From Actinomadura sp. NAK00032 (GTDB lineage Bacteria; Actinomycetota; Actinomycetes; Streptosporangiales; Streptosporangiaceae): DNA of 64,000 bases. The stretch lies in contig NZ_CP054932.1 of the NCBI RefSeq assembly GCF_013364275.1, positions 3,472,001 to 3,536,000 of the forward strand. The letters are read 5' to 3'. Under the pieces are notes generated by a model that saw only the letters and a list, made by a program, of their open reading frames with translations, did no database searches and had not been told where the DNA came from. The position numbers and the translations under genes were made by a program. Shown piece by piece: positions 26,342-38,725 of the stretch (position 1 is its first letter; each line of letters begins with the position of its first letter).

Positions 26342-26362
26342 GGACCGAATGTCATTCGGTCC
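26342..26362. promoter_or_regulatory. Perfect 21-bp palindrome (operator 1)
   Basis: Arms GGACCGAATG and CATTCGGTCC flank a single T. The site lies in the -35 region of the nitronate monooxygenase gene and overlaps the end of the DUF35 gene. The core ACCGAAYG-N-CRTTCGGT recurs at 27942-27958. The form fits a TetR-family repressor. Confidence 0.7.
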
Positions 26363-26732
26363 AGGGCCGGAACAGGATGTAGGACTCGCCCTCGTCCGGG
26401 TGCTCGAACGCGACGCCGAGGGGCAGCCCCTCGCGCAGGTCCGCCCGCGCCGCGCCGTCCAGCCGGGCGTGCAGCCACGGGCCCTCGGCCAGCTCGACCA
26501 GCGCCAGGAAGGCGGGCGGGTCCTTGGGCAGGACGGTCCAGGTCACCAGGGTCGCGGCGCCGCTCGCCTGCGCCCAGCCGAGGTCCTCCTCGCCGCACTC
26601 GGGGCAGCCGGCGGCGTCCGGCGCGAACCACCGGTCGCACGCCTCGCAGCGTTTGATCACGAGCCGGTCGGACGCGGTGCCGTCGAAGAACGGGTCGGTG
26701 CGCCCGTCCCGCCGCAGAACGCCGATCTCCAT
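26352..26732 (-). CDS. DUF35 (Zn-ribbon/OB-fold) acyl-CoA-associated protein
   Basis: A 126-residue protein. The rubredoxin-like zinc ribbon is CEACDRWFAPDAAGCPECG (C-x2-C..C-x2-C), followed by an OB fold. Such proteins pair with thiolase-like or MaoC-like enzymes and bind the CoA or close the active site, as ChsH2 does with Ltp2 in sterol side-chain degradation. It starts 3 bp after the thiolase-fold gene, so a complex is likely. Confidence 0.88.
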   Translation of the reverse strand: MEIGVLRRDGRTDPFFDGTASDRLVIKRCEACDRWFAPDAAGCPECGEEDLGWAQASGAATLVTWTVLPKDPPAFLALVELAEGPWLHARLDGAARADLREGLPLGVAFEHPDEGESYILFRPWTE

Positions 26733-26735
26733 CGG

Positions 26736-27908
26736 CTAGGCCCCCTTCCGGTGCGGGCTGACGATCAGCGTGGAGTGGTGGTCGAGGATGCCGCCGTTCC
26801 CGCTGACGAGGATCACGTCGCTGGACGGGGCCTGCCGCTCCCCGCCGTCCCCGCGCGCCTGGATCACGGCCTCCGACAGCGGCGTCATGCCCCACATGTA
26901 GTACGCCGACAGCTGCCCGCCGCCGGTGTTGGTCGGCAGCGACCCGCCCGGCCCGAGCGCGCCGGACGCGGCGAACGCGCCGCCCTCGCCCTTGGCGCAG
27001 AACCCGTAGTCCTCCAGGGACACGAGGACCGTGTAGGTGTAGCAGTCGTACAGTTCGCACACGTCCACGTCGGACGGGGTGATCCCGGCCATCTTCATCG
27101 CGGTCGCCCCGGAGGAGGCCGCGCCGGTCGTCAGGCCGAACTCGCTGCCGCGCTCCTTGCGGTGCCCGGGGTGCCCCTGCCCCCACCCCCACAGGTGCAC
27201 GGGCGGCCGGGCCAGGTCGCGGGCCCGGTCGTCGCTCGTCACGATGACCGCGATGGCGCCGTTGGAGACCAGGCAGCAGTCCAGCAGGTGCAGCGGCTCC
27301 GACACCCACCGCGAGTTCTGGTGGTCCGCCAGCGTGATCGGGTCGCGCATCTGGGCGAGCGGGTTGCGGGACGCCCACTCCCGCGTCGCCACGGCGATCG
27401 CGCCGAGCTGCTCGCTGGTCGTCCCGTAGCGGGCCATGTGGCGCTGCGCGGCGAGCGCGTAGTAGGAGTTGACGCTGCGCAGCCCGAGCGCCGCCGTCAT
27501 CCCGCCGAACCCGTACCACTCGCGGGCGTCGCGGTTGTAGGCCGAGCCGGCCGACTGCTTCGGCTTGAGCGGCGCGTCCGCGAACACGCACGCCACGGTG
27601 GTCGCGGTGCCGCTGAGCACGGCCGACGCGGCGTAGGACACCATCGCCCCGGCCGTCGCGCCGAACGCGTTGACCTGCGACAGCAGCCGCAGGTCGCGCA
27701 GCCCGAGGGTGCCGGCCAGCTCGATGCCGGGGGAGCCGCCCATGCCGTGGCTGACCAGCAGCCCGTCCAGGTCGCCGAGCGCCAGGCCCGCGTCGGCGGC
27801 GGCGAGCCGCACCGCGTCCGCGGCCAGCCGCCGCGGGCTGCGCCCGTACACCCTGCCGAGCTCGGTCATCCCGAGCCCGGCGATCGAAGTGCCCCTCGAA
27901 GTGCCCAT
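26736..27908 (-). CDS. Thiolase-fold (SCP2/Ltp2-like) protein lacking the usual nucleophilic Cys
   Basis: A 390-residue thiolase-superfamily protein. Around the expected nucleophile the sequence is QVNAFGATAGAMVSYAASAV, with no cysteine, and the C-terminal motif reads SGNGGILDHHSTLI. This resembles lipid-transfer/aldolase members such as Ltp2, which use tyrosines; ELYDCYTYTVL could supply one. With the adjacent DUF35 gene it likely forms an aldolase- or thiolase-like complex on acyl-CoA. The ATG at 27908 was chosen for the GAGGAG site upstream; a GTG at 27938 is in frame. Confidence 0.85.
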   Translation of the reverse strand: MGTSRGTSIAGLGMTELGRVYGRSPRRLAADAVRLAAADAGLALGDLDGLLVSHGMGGSPGIELAGTLGLRDLRLLSQVNAFGATAGAMVSYAASAVLSGTATTVACVFADAPLKPKQSAGSAYNRDAREWYGFGGMTAALGLRSVNSYYALAAQRHMARYGTTSEQLGAIAVATREWASRNPLAQMRDPITLADHQNSRWVSEPLHLLDCCLVSNGAIAVIVTSDDRARDLARPPVHLWGWGQGHPGHRKERGSEFGLTTGAASSGATAMKMAGITPSDVDVCELYDCYTYTVLVSLEDYGFCAKGEGGAFAASGALGPGGSLPTNTGGGQLSAYYMWGMTPLSEAVIQARGDGGERQAPSSDVILVSGNGGILDHHSTLIVSPHRKGA

Positions 27909-27941
27909 CGCCTCGCTCTCCTCGTCCGTAAGTGCCACCGT

Positions 27942-27958
27942 ACAGAACGACGTTCGGT
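27942..27958. promoter_or_regulatory. Operator-like dyad 2 (ACAGAACG-a-CGTTCGGT)
   Basis: A 17-bp dyad (one mismatch) upstream of the thiolase gene shares the ACnGAAyG-N-CrTTCGGT pattern of the palindrome at 26342-26362. Confidence 0.6.
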
Positions 27959-28005
27959 ATGGAAGGGGGCGGGGTGATCAGGAGCGGGCGCGGAACGCGC
28001 CCCGG

Positions 28006-28110
28006 TAGGCCGGCGCGGGCGAGCCACTGCCGCGGCGTCGGCCCCGCCTGCTCGCCGAACCGCCGGGTCAGCGTCCGGACGCTCACGCCCTCGACGGCCG
28101 GGAACCGCCG
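28006..28110 (-). pseudogene. Remnant of an AraC/GlxA-type HTH regulator
   Basis: About 35 codons read VSVRTLTRRFGEQAG-TPRQWLARAG, which matches the first helix-turn-helix of AraC-family (GlxA/FtrA-like) regulators. The rest of the DNA-binding domain and all of the N-terminal ligand domain are missing. The ectoine-operon terminator lies on one side and the thiolase promoter on the other, so it is a decayed fragment. Confidence 0.55.
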
Positions 28111-28123
28111 GGAGACACGAGTA

Positions 28124-28159
28124 CCGCCCGCGTCCCCGGGGCGACGGGGACGCGGGCGG
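28124..28159 (-). terminator. Terminator hairpin after ehuA
   Basis: Perfect 14-bp arms (28124-28137, 28146-28159) with an 8-nt loop lie 17 nt after the ehuA stop. The stem is very GC-rich and there is no T-run. It ends the ect-ehu operon. Confidence 0.7.
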
Positions 28160-28176
28160 CGGGCCGGGAGATCCGC

Positions 28177-29071
<895 letters not shown>

Positions 29072-29085
<14 letters not shown>

Positions 29086-29725
29086 AACGCCTCTCCAAGC
29101 GGCGGACGAGTATCGAGGATATGACGCTGACGACGACGAACAACAGGCCGACCATCGTGATCGGCTCCAGGAACTGCAGGCTCTGCGAACCGACCTTGTA
29201 CGCGGAGAACAGCAGCTCCGCGACGTTGATGGCCAGCAGCATCGGCGAGTCCTTGAACATCGCGATCAGGTAGTTGCCGAGCGTCGGGATCACGCGGCGG
29301 ATCGCCTGCGGCAGGATCACGTCCAGCCACACCCGCGACTTCGGCAGGTTCAGCGCGGTGCACGCCTCCCACTGCCCCTTCGGCACGTCCGCGATCCCGG
29401 CCCGGTACACCTCGGCGGTGTAGGTCGAGTAGTGCACCCCGAGCGTGATGATGCCCGCGGTCAGCGACCCGATGGTGATGCCCCAGGCGGGCAGGACGAA
29501 GAACACGAAGTACAGCTGCGGGATCAGCGGGGTGGACCTGATGAACTCGGTGATCCACCGGATCGTCTGGTTGAACACCCGGCTCGGGGTGCGGCGCAGC
29601 AGCGTCCACACCAGCCCGAGGACGATCGCGATCACGTAGCCGGCCAGCGTCGCGATGACCGTGTACCGCAGGCCGCTCAGCAGGTCGGGGAAGATGTCCC
29701 CGGAGTACTGCCAGTCCCAGGTCAT
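29072..29725 (-). CDS. ehuD: Ectoine/hydroxyectoine ABC transporter permease
   Basis: A 217-residue inner-membrane permease of the HisM/GlnP type with about five helices. The cytoplasmic EAA-like loop that contacts EhuA reads EACTALNLPKSRVWLDVILPQAIRRVIPTLGN. It is coupled to ehuC by a TGATG overlap and to ehuA by a 14-bp overlap. Pairing with EhuC forms the membrane channel. Confidence 0.92.
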
Positions 29726-30441
29726 CAGCCGGCCACCCCCGCTCCGGGGGCGCCCGCCGCGATCGTCCCGAGGGACGGCTCAGCGGGCAGCCGGCGGCCG
29801 AGCATGCGGTCCACGCGGCGCTCGGCGTACCGGACGAACAGCTGCAGCACCTGCGCGATGACGAAGTACAGGACCAGCACCATCGAGAACGCCGCGACGG
29901 TCTCGCCGGTGCTGCCCTGGATGTTCTTCGACACCCGGGTCAGGTCGACGAGCCCGACCAGGGACACGATGGCCGTTCCCTTCATCAGCTCGATGAGCAG
30001 GTTGCCGAACGGCGGCAGCATCAGCGCGAACGCCTGCGGCAGCAGCACGCGCCGCATCCGCTGGAACGGGGTGAAGTTCAGCGCGATCGTGGCCTCGTAC
30101 TGCGCCTTCGGGACGGCGTTGATCGAGCCGCGCACCACCTCCGCGCCGTAGGCGCCGACGTTCAGGCCGAGCGCCAGCACGGCCGCGAACATCGTGGTGA
30201 ACCGCAGCCCGATGAGCGGGAGCGCGTAGAAGAACCAGAACAGCAGCACCAGCGTGGCGTTGCCGCGGAAGAACTCCACGTAGACCCGGTTCAGCACGCG
30301 CACCCACGCGTGGCGCGAGGTGCCCGCCATGCCGAACAGCAGGGCGAGCACCAGCGCCAGCGCGCCACCGAGCAGGGTGAGCCGGACCGTGACCCACGCG
30401 CCGTCCAGCCACTGGGGGTAGCTGTCGAGGACGTCGGACAC
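29725..30441 (-). CDS. ehuC: Ectoine/hydroxyectoine ABC transporter permease
   Basis: A 238-residue permease, partner of EhuD. It has the family loop YEATIALNFTPFQRMRRVLLPQAFALMLPPFGN and about five transmembrane helices. It starts with GTG 6 bp after the ehuB stop, so the four transport genes form one tight unit. The C-terminal tail is Gly/Ala-rich. Confidence 0.92.
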   Translation of the reverse strand: MSDVLDSYPQWLDGAWVTVRLTLLGGALALVLALLFGMAGTSRHAWVRVLNRVYVEFFRGNATLVLLFWFFYALPLIGLRFTTMFAAVLALGLNVGAYGAEVVRGSINAVPKAQYEATIALNFTPFQRMRRVLLPQAFALMLPPFGNLLIELMKGTAIVSLVGLVDLTRVSKNIQGSTGETVAAFSMVLVLYFVIAQVLQLFVRYAERRVDRMLGRRLPAEPSLGTIAAGAPGAGVAG

Positions 30442-30447
30442 GCGCGA

Positions 30448-31341
30448 TCAGCCCTTGCAGAACTTGGCGGCGGTGTCGTCCGGGCCCGGCATGTCGGCCT
30501 GGGTGAAACCGAAGGGCTGCAGGATCGGCAGCAGCCCGTTCTGCTGCTTGAGCTTGTCGAGCTCGCCGTTCCAGGCGGTCAGCAGGTCCGAGTCGGCCTT
30601 GCGGAACGCGAACGCGCCCGCGCCGAACTGCTCCTTGCCGTCGATGACCGGGGTGAAGGCCTCGGTCACCTCGAAGCCCTCGCCCTTGTGCTTGGACAGC
30701 AGGTCGGCCAGCGAGATGCGGGTCAGCCAGATGCAGTCGACGCGGCCGGCCTTGAGGCCCTCGTAGGCGCTCGCCTGGTCGGCGTAGGTCTTGATGTCGC
30801 CCTTCTTCACGCCGCTCTTCTCGGCGTAGCCGGCCTCGACCGCGCCGGTGAGGACGCCGACCTTGACGCCCTTGGCCGCCGGGTCCTTCTCGTTCTTCAG
30901 GCCCTTCGGGTTGCCCTCCTTGACCATGAAGGCGCTCTTGGCGACGTACTCGGGGTTCGCGAACGCCGCGGACGCGCACCGCTCCGGGTTGATGAACATG
31001 CCGGCGGCGATCGCGTCGAACCGCTTGGCGTTCAGCCCGGCGATCAGGCCGCCGAAGTCGACCTGCACGCCCTTGATCTCGCCGATGCCGAGGTTCTTGA
31101 AGATGACGCGCGCCAGCTCGGGCGCCTCACCGGTCAGCTTCCCGGACTTGTCGGTGAAGCCGTACGGCGCCTCGTTGGCGAAGCCCACCGTGATCGTGCC
31201 GGAGTCCTTGGCCTTCTGCAGCGTGCCGCCGCCCGCCTTCTCCTTCTCCGGATCCGTCGTGGAGCAGCCCGCCGCGGCAAGCGGAGCCGCGGCGGACAGC
31301 AGCACGGCGGTGCGGAGGAAATCTCTTCTCGAAGAAGTCAT
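30448..31341 (-). CDS. ehuB: Ectoine/hydroxyectoine-binding lipoprotein
   Basis: A 297-residue substrate-binding protein of the SBP_bac_3 family. The N-terminus has a twin-arginine motif (SRRDFLR) followed by a hydrophobic stretch and a lipobox LAAAGC, so it is probably a Tat-exported lipoprotein. Typical segments are ITVGFANEAPYGF, DFGGLIAGLNAKRFDAIAAGMFINPERC and a C-terminal LQPFGFTQADMPG. The ATG is preceded by AGGAG. It delivers ectoines to EhuCD-A. Confidence 0.93.
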   Translation of the reverse strand: MTSSRRDFLRTAVLLSAAAPLAAAGCSTTDPEKEKAGGGTLQKAKDSGTITVGFANEAPYGFTDKSGKLTGEAPELARVIFKNLGIGEIKGVQVDFGGLIAGLNAKRFDAIAAGMFINPERCASAAFANPEYVAKSAFMVKEGNPKGLKNEKDPAAKGVKVGVLTGAVEAGYAEKSGVKKGDIKTYADQASAYEGLKAGRVDCIWLTRISLADLLSKHKGEGFEVTEAFTPVIDGKEQFGAGAFAFRKADSDLLTAWNGELDKLKQQNGLLPILQPFGFTQADMPGPDDTAAKFCKG

Positions 31342-31368
31342 CGTTGAACTCCTGTCGGGGTGCCACAC

Positions 31369-31405
31369 GCACGCGGGGGGCCGTGGCAAGCGGCCCCCCG
31401 CGTGC
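31369..31405 (-). terminator. Intercistronic hairpin between ectD and ehuB
   Basis: Perfect 14-bp arms (31369-31382 and 31392-31405) with a 9-nt loop, no T-run. It separates the synthesis block from the uptake block and may lower read-through or protect one mRNA half. Confidence 0.65.
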
Positions 31406-31445
31406 GCGGGGCGAACGGTCGGGTTATCGAATTGTTGTCAGCCGG

Positions 31446-32354
31446 TCAGTCGGGCACCGGGCTGAAATCGCGTGCGCCGATGAACGTCGGCCGGGGCGCG
31501 GGCGCCGAGAACGGCTCGACGCACGTGTTCTCAACGCTGTTGAACACGATGAACACGTTGGAGCGCGGGAAGGGGGTGATGTTGCCGTTCGAGCCGTGCA
31601 TGCAGTTGCAGTCGAACATGGTCGCGGAGCCCGCCGCACCGGTGAACAGCTCGATTCCGTGCTTGTCCGCGAGAATCGACAGGCTGTTCGGGTCGGGCGT
31701 CCCGATCTCCTGGCCGCGCAGCGACTCCTTGTAGTGGTCGTCCGGGGTCTCCCCGACACAGGCCACGAAGGTCTTGTGCGAGCCAGGCATAATCATTAGC
31801 CCGCCATTGTGCACGAAATTCTCGGTGAGCGCTATGGATATGCTCACCGCGCGCATGCGCGGCATGCCGTCCTCGGCGTGCCAGGTCTCGAAGTCGGAGT
31901 GCCAGTAGAAGTCCTTGCCGGTGAAGCCCGGCTTGTAGTTGACCCGGCTCTGGTGCACGTAGACGTCCGAGCCGAGGATCTGCCGGGCCCGGCCGACCAC
32001 GCGGGGGTCGCGGACGAGCGCGGCGAAGACCTCGCTGATCTTGTGGACCTCGAAGATGGAGCGCACCTCGTTCGAGCCGCGCTCGGTGACCGTGCGCTCG
32101 TCGGCCAGGATCTCCGGGTCCGAGGACAGCCGGCGCAGCTCGGCGCGGTAGTCCTCGACCTCCTCCGGCGCGAGCAGCTGGTCCACCGACAGGAAGCCGT
32201 TGGCCTCGAACGAGTCGAGGGTGGCGCCGTCGATCGGCCCGTCCCCGGGGCCGCCGTGCACGACCGGGTCCTGCCGGTACAGCAGCGCCGCCTCGGAGGC
32301 CTTCCGGGTGGGGTAGGCGTCGTCGATGGTCGGATGGGACTCGATGATGCTCAT
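31446..32354 (-). CDS. ectD: Ectoine hydroxylase
   Basis: A 302-residue Fe(II)/2-oxoglutarate dioxygenase that converts ectoine to 5-hydroxyectoine. The signature is [20 protein letters not shown], containing the iron-binding H-x-D; the distal His is in [10 protein letters not shown]-terminal SRVNYKPGF and the length are as in the family. It overlaps ectC by ATGA, so it is translated with the synthase. Confidence 0.96.
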   Translation of the reverse strand: MSIIESHPTIDDAYPTRKASEAALLYRQDPVVHGGPGDGPIDGATLDSFEANGFLSVDQLLAPEEVEDYRAELRRLSSDPEILADERTVTERGSNEVRSIFEVHKISEVFAALVRDPRVVGRARQILGSDVYVHQSRVNYKPGFTGKDFYWHSDFETWHAEDGMPRMRAVSISIALTENFVHNGGLMIMPGSHKTFVACVGETPDDHYKESLRGQEIGTPDPNSLSILADKHGIELFTGAAGSATMFDCNCMHGSNGNITPFPRSNVFIVFNSVENTCVEPFSAPAPRPTFIGARDFSPVPD

Positions 32355-32746
32355 GCGTCCTCCTCAGTCAGCAGGGGGTAGACACCGTTCTCGTCATGGA
32401 CCTCCCGGCCGGTGCAGGGCGGGTTGAAGACGCACACCGTCTTGACGTCCGTGTGCGCGCGCAGGGTGTGGTGCTCGTGTCCGTTGAGCAGGTACATCAC
32501 GCCGGGCCTGATGTCGTGCTTCTCACCGGTCTCGTCGTTGGTGAGCTCGCCCTGGCCCTCGATGCAGTAGACGGCCTCGATGTGGTTGGCGTACCACATC
32601 TTCGTCTCGGTCCCCGCGTACAGGATCGTCTCGTGCAGCGAGAATCCGACGCCCTCCTTGGCGAGCACGAACCGGCGGCTGCACCAGGTCGGCGCCTGCA
32701 CGTCGCGCTCGGTGCCGACGATCTCGTCAAGGGAACGAACGATCAT
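32351..32746 (-). CDS. ectC: L-ectoine synthase
   Basis: A 131-residue cupin that cyclises N-gamma-acetyl-diaminobutyrate to ectoine. Recognisable parts are [12 protein letters not shown], the metal-binding [22 protein letters not shown], and [16 protein letters not shown]. It has a GAGGAG site 5 nt from the ATG. A strong hairpin separates it from ectB upstream; it overlaps ectD downstream. Confidence 0.96.
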   Translation of the reverse strand: MIVRSLDEIVGTERDVQAPTWCSRRFVLAKEGVGFSLHETILYAGTETKMWYANHIEAVYCIEGQGELTNDETGEKHDIRPGVMYLLNGHEHHTLRAHTDVKTVCVFNPPCTGREVHDENGVYPLLTEEDA

Positions 32747-32795
32747 GAAACTCCTCTTTCCAGTGGTGCCGGGGACGCGGCGGTGGTTCCGGGTG

Positions 32796-32830
32796 CGGTC
32801 GCGGCGCCCCGGTCCGGGGCGCCGCGACCG
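32796..32830 (-). terminator. Intercistronic hairpin between ectB and ectC
   Basis: Perfect 15-bp arms (32796-32810, 32816-32830) around a 5-nt loop GGTCC. There is no T-run. It lies inside the operon, so it is more likely an attenuator or stabiliser than a full stop. Confidence 0.6.
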
Positions 32831-32848
32831 GTGGCGCGGCGGCGCGGG

Positions 32849-34111
32849 TCAGACCGCGACCTTCGCGCGGACGGCCTCCATGGAGTCCGCGATGATCTCC
32901 ATGCCGCGGGCCAGCTCGGCCTCGGTCGTGGTGAGCGGCGGCAGCAGCTTGACGACCTCGCCCTCGGGGCCGGAGGTCTCCATCAGCAGCCCGCGGGCGA
33001 ACGCCTCGCCGCACACCTTCGGGGCCAGCTCGGCGTCCTTCATGACCAGGCCCCACGCGAGGCCCCGGCCGCGCACGGAGTCGATCGCGCCGGCGTGCGC
33101 GAGCGCGATGTCCTCCAGCGCGCGCTCGACCTGCTGGCTCTTGGCGAGGGTCTGCTTCTCCATGTCGTCGCCGGTCCAGTAGTCCTCCAGCGCGGCGACG
33201 GCGGTGACGAACGCGGGGTTGAAGCCGCGGAAGGTGCCGTTGTGCTCTCCCGGGTCCCACACGTCCAGCTCCCGCTTCATGAGCGTGACCGCGAACGGCA
33301 GCCCGTAGCCGCTGAGGGACTTGGACAGGCAGACGATGTCCGGGGTGATGCCCGCCTCCTCGAAGCTGAAGAACTGGCCGGTGCGGCCGCAGCCCATCTG
33401 GACGTCGTCGACGATGAGGAGGATGTCGTGGCGGTGGCACAGGTCCTGCAGGCCGCGCAGCCACTCGGCGGTGGCGACGTTGATGCCGCCCTCGCCCTGC
33501 ACGGTCTCGACGATGACGGCGGCGGGCTTGTCCAGGCCGCTGCCGCTGTCGTCGAGCATCGTGTCGAACAGCAGGAAGTCCGGGGTGCGGCCGTCCAGGT
33601 AGTTGTCGTACGGCATGGCCACGCCGTGGCCGAGCGGCACGCCGGCGCCGGTGCGCTTCATCGAGTTGCCGGTGACGGCGAGCGCGCCGAGCGTCATCCC
33701 GTGGAAGGCGTTGGTGAAGCTGACGACGGTCTCCCGGCCGGTGTACTTGCGCGCGAGTTTCAGCGCGGCCTCGACCGAGTTGTTGCCCGCCGGGCCCGGG
33801 AACTGGACCTTGTAGTCCAGCCCACGCGGCTGCAGGACGTACTCGCTGAAGCGTTCCAGGAAGTCCCGTTTCGCCGCGGTGTACATGTCGAGGCTGTGCA
33901 CGATCGCGTCACTGGCGAGATAGTCCATCAGCCGGCGTTTCAGCTGCGGGTTGTTGTGCCCGTAGTTGAGGGTCCCGGCGCCGGCGAAGAAATCGAGGTA
34001 CGTTTTACCGTTCTCGTCGGTCATGTGGCTGCCCTGCGCGGTGGTGAACACCGTGGGCCACCCTCGGCAGTAGCCGCGGACTTCCGATTCCAGGCGGGCG
34101 AAAACGTCCAT
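32849..34111 (-). CDS. ectB: Diaminobutyrate--2-oxoglutarate aminotransferase
   Basis: A 420-residue class-III PLP aminotransferase that makes L-2,4-diaminobutyrate from aspartate semialdehyde. Family features are FFAGAGTLNYGHNNP, FTNAFHGMTLGALAVTG, VQGEGGIN, and DDVQMGCGRTGQFFSFE followed by the PLP lysine in CLSKSLSGYG. The ATG follows a GGGAGG site. It is second in the ect operon, 52 bp after ectA. Confidence 0.96.
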   Translation of the reverse strand: MDVFARLESEVRGYCRGWPTVFTTAQGSHMTDENGKTYLDFFAGAGTLNYGHNNPQLKRRLMDYLASDAIVHSLDMYTAAKRDFLERFSEYVLQPRGLDYKVQFPGPAGNNSVEAALKLARKYTGRETVVSFTNAFHGMTLGALAVTGNSMKRTGAGVPLGHGVAMPYDNYLDGRTPDFLLFDTMLDDSGSGLDKPAAVIVETVQGEGGINVATAEWLRGLQDLCHRHDILLIVDDVQMGCGRTGQFFSFEEAGITPDIVCLSKSLSGYGLPFAVTLMKRELDVWDPGEHNGTFRGFNPAFVTAVAALEDYWTGDDMEKQTLAKSQQVERALEDIALAHAGAIDSVRGRGLAWGLVMKDAELAPKVCGEAFARGLLMETSGPEGEVVKLLPPLTTTEAELARGMEIIADSMEAVRAKVAV

Positions 34112-34163
34112 GTCTGCCTCCCAGGCAGTCGGAGTGGGGGAGCGGTCGGGGGAGTGGAGTGGG

Positions 34164-34712
34164 TCAGTTCGCGGCGGCGATCGGGCCGATCCTGAAGAGC
34201 ACCTCCGGCTCGTGTCCCCCCTCGGGGAAGTGCTCCGCGCCGAACAGCGGGCTGCGGGCGGCCTCGCACCCGCGGTCCCGGGCGAACGATTCGAACATCG
34301 CGGTGGAAGCGGTGTTGTCCGGCGTCACCGTGGCCTCCATGTACCGGTGCCCGCGTGGTGCGAGCCGGTCGGCGAGGCGGTCCAGCATGCGGCGGGCCAG
34401 GCCCTGGCCGCGGTGCTCGCGGTCGACGGCGACCTGCCAGACGAAGAACGTGTCCGGCCGGGACGGGCGGACGTAGCCGGTGATGAAACCGCACGGGCCG
34501 GCGCCGTCGCGCGCCACCACGGAAGTGTCCGCGAAATCGCGGCACCAAAGCGTGTAACTGTACGGCGAGTTGACGTCCAGGACCTGTGAGTCCCGGGCGA
34601 GCCGCCACAGCTCCGGGCCATCGGAGAGGCTCGGCTCCTGGAGTTGCACTTCCGCGTTCGTCTCGTTCGCGTCCGGGCGTCGGGTCGGTGATTCCAGGGG
34701 TTGCGCTGCCAT
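34164..34712 (-). CDS. ectA: L-2,4-diaminobutyrate acetyltransferase
   Basis: A 182-residue GNAT enzyme that acetylates diaminobutyrate. Typical EctA text is SPYSYTLWCRDFADTSVVA, GFITGYVRPSRPDTFFVWQVAVD, then the acetyl-CoA loop EHRGQGLARRML and VTPDNTASTAMFESFARDRGC. First gene of the ect operon. TAAGTT (34721-34726) ends 8 nt before the ATG, so the transcript is essentially leaderless. Expression is expected to rise with salt or heat, but no known regulator gene is adjacent. Confidence 0.95.
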   Translation of the reverse strand: MAAQPLESPTRRPDANETNAEVQLQEPSLSDGPELWRLARDSQVLDVNSPYSYTLWCRDFADTSVVARDGAGPCGFITGYVRPSRPDTFFVWQVAVDREHRGQGLARRMLDRLADRLAPRGHRYMEATVTPDNTASTAMFESFARDRGCEAARSPLFGAEHFPEGGHEPEVLFRIGPIAAAN

Positions 34713-35364
34713 GTCCAGGCAACTTAGCGAATCTCGCGCCGTGATCGCAGGGGAATGTTATCGGCGGGATGTTTAGCCGCGCACCGCGCTGGGTAGGGTT
34801 AAGGGCTTTGCCGAATTCGGTGCAATTCGAATGGGCGCCGGCCGGGCGGTGGTCCGCCTTTCCCGCTGATACGCAGGAGGTACTGCCGAACTGATCGCGG
34901 AAGCACCCAGGATGCTTCCTGAACGTCAGCTTAATGTTCCGGCGTCGCCCCGGGAGGGGTTTTGTGTATCGGTTGTGTGAGGTAAGTCACTCAGATTCGG
35001 TGTCAACGCGCCGGGTGCGGCGGGCGTCACGTCGCATCGCCGGAGGTCGTCCGGTCGCGGGCGTCCTGGGGCGGATGGGGGGCACGGCGTTGGCGCGGGC
35101 CCTGGGAGGCCGCGTTCAGTTGCCTTCAAGGGGCAGGATCACTGGCCGCACGGTAAGGAGTGGGTTGCCGATGGGTAAGAAATCGCGGATTTCGGACCGT
35201 GCACGCGGCGGCCGGGGCCCGCCGTTCGGGGCCGGCCCCGGCCGTATATCGGCCCGGTTGACTGCCACATTAGGGAGTGGCCGGTTCTCGCGGGGCCGTC
35301 GTTCCGTTCTTTTTGCCGGACAAGCCGCTAACTTGACCGGCTCATTTCGTTCTAAACCCTGGCT
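34713..35364. promoter_or_regulatory. 652-bp intergenic region upstream of ectA
   Basis: AT-richer than its surroundings. It contains the ectA -10 (34721-34726), a palindrome CCGAATTCGG (34811-34820) followed by a partly repeated AATTCG, and a 7-bp hairpin GGAAGCA-cccagga-TGCTTCC (34899-34919). The remaining ~400 bp shows no convincing gene: the open plus-strand frames lack codon bias and a ribosome site with family resemblance. Both flanking genes run on the minus strand, so the space also holds the downstream end of nothing visible. Confidence 0.45.
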
Positions 35365-38440
<3,076 letters not shown>

Positions 38441-38725
38441 TATGCCGAGAGCGAACCCGCACAGGCGGAAGGACGCACGTCCGTAGCCCCAGCCCGCAGT
38501 GACCCCGGCGTTGCGATCGCGTGCGAAGCCAGGTTTCGAGCGAAGCAGGAAACCTGATCGCGCAGCGAGCCGCAAGGCGAGCCGGAGCGATGCAGCGATC
38601 GCCGCGGTGACCGTGGAAGGAGGGCCCTCTAGGGCCCGACGCCGAGGTCAATGCGATAGACGCGCTATTCTGGTGGCCCGTGGACGATGGGTCGTCCGCC
38701 TCATCACGACCACGGGAGTGCCTTC
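38441..38725. promoter_or_regulatory. pyrG upstream region with small inverted repeats
   Basis: It contains AGGTTTC-gagcgaagcag-GAAACCT (a stem-loop), the dyad GGGCCCT-ct-AGGGCCC (38622-38637), several GAGCGAAGC/GAGCCG words like those before the coiled-coil gene, and TATTCT (38666-38671) as a possible -10 for pyrG. No gene is seen. Confidence 0.4.
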
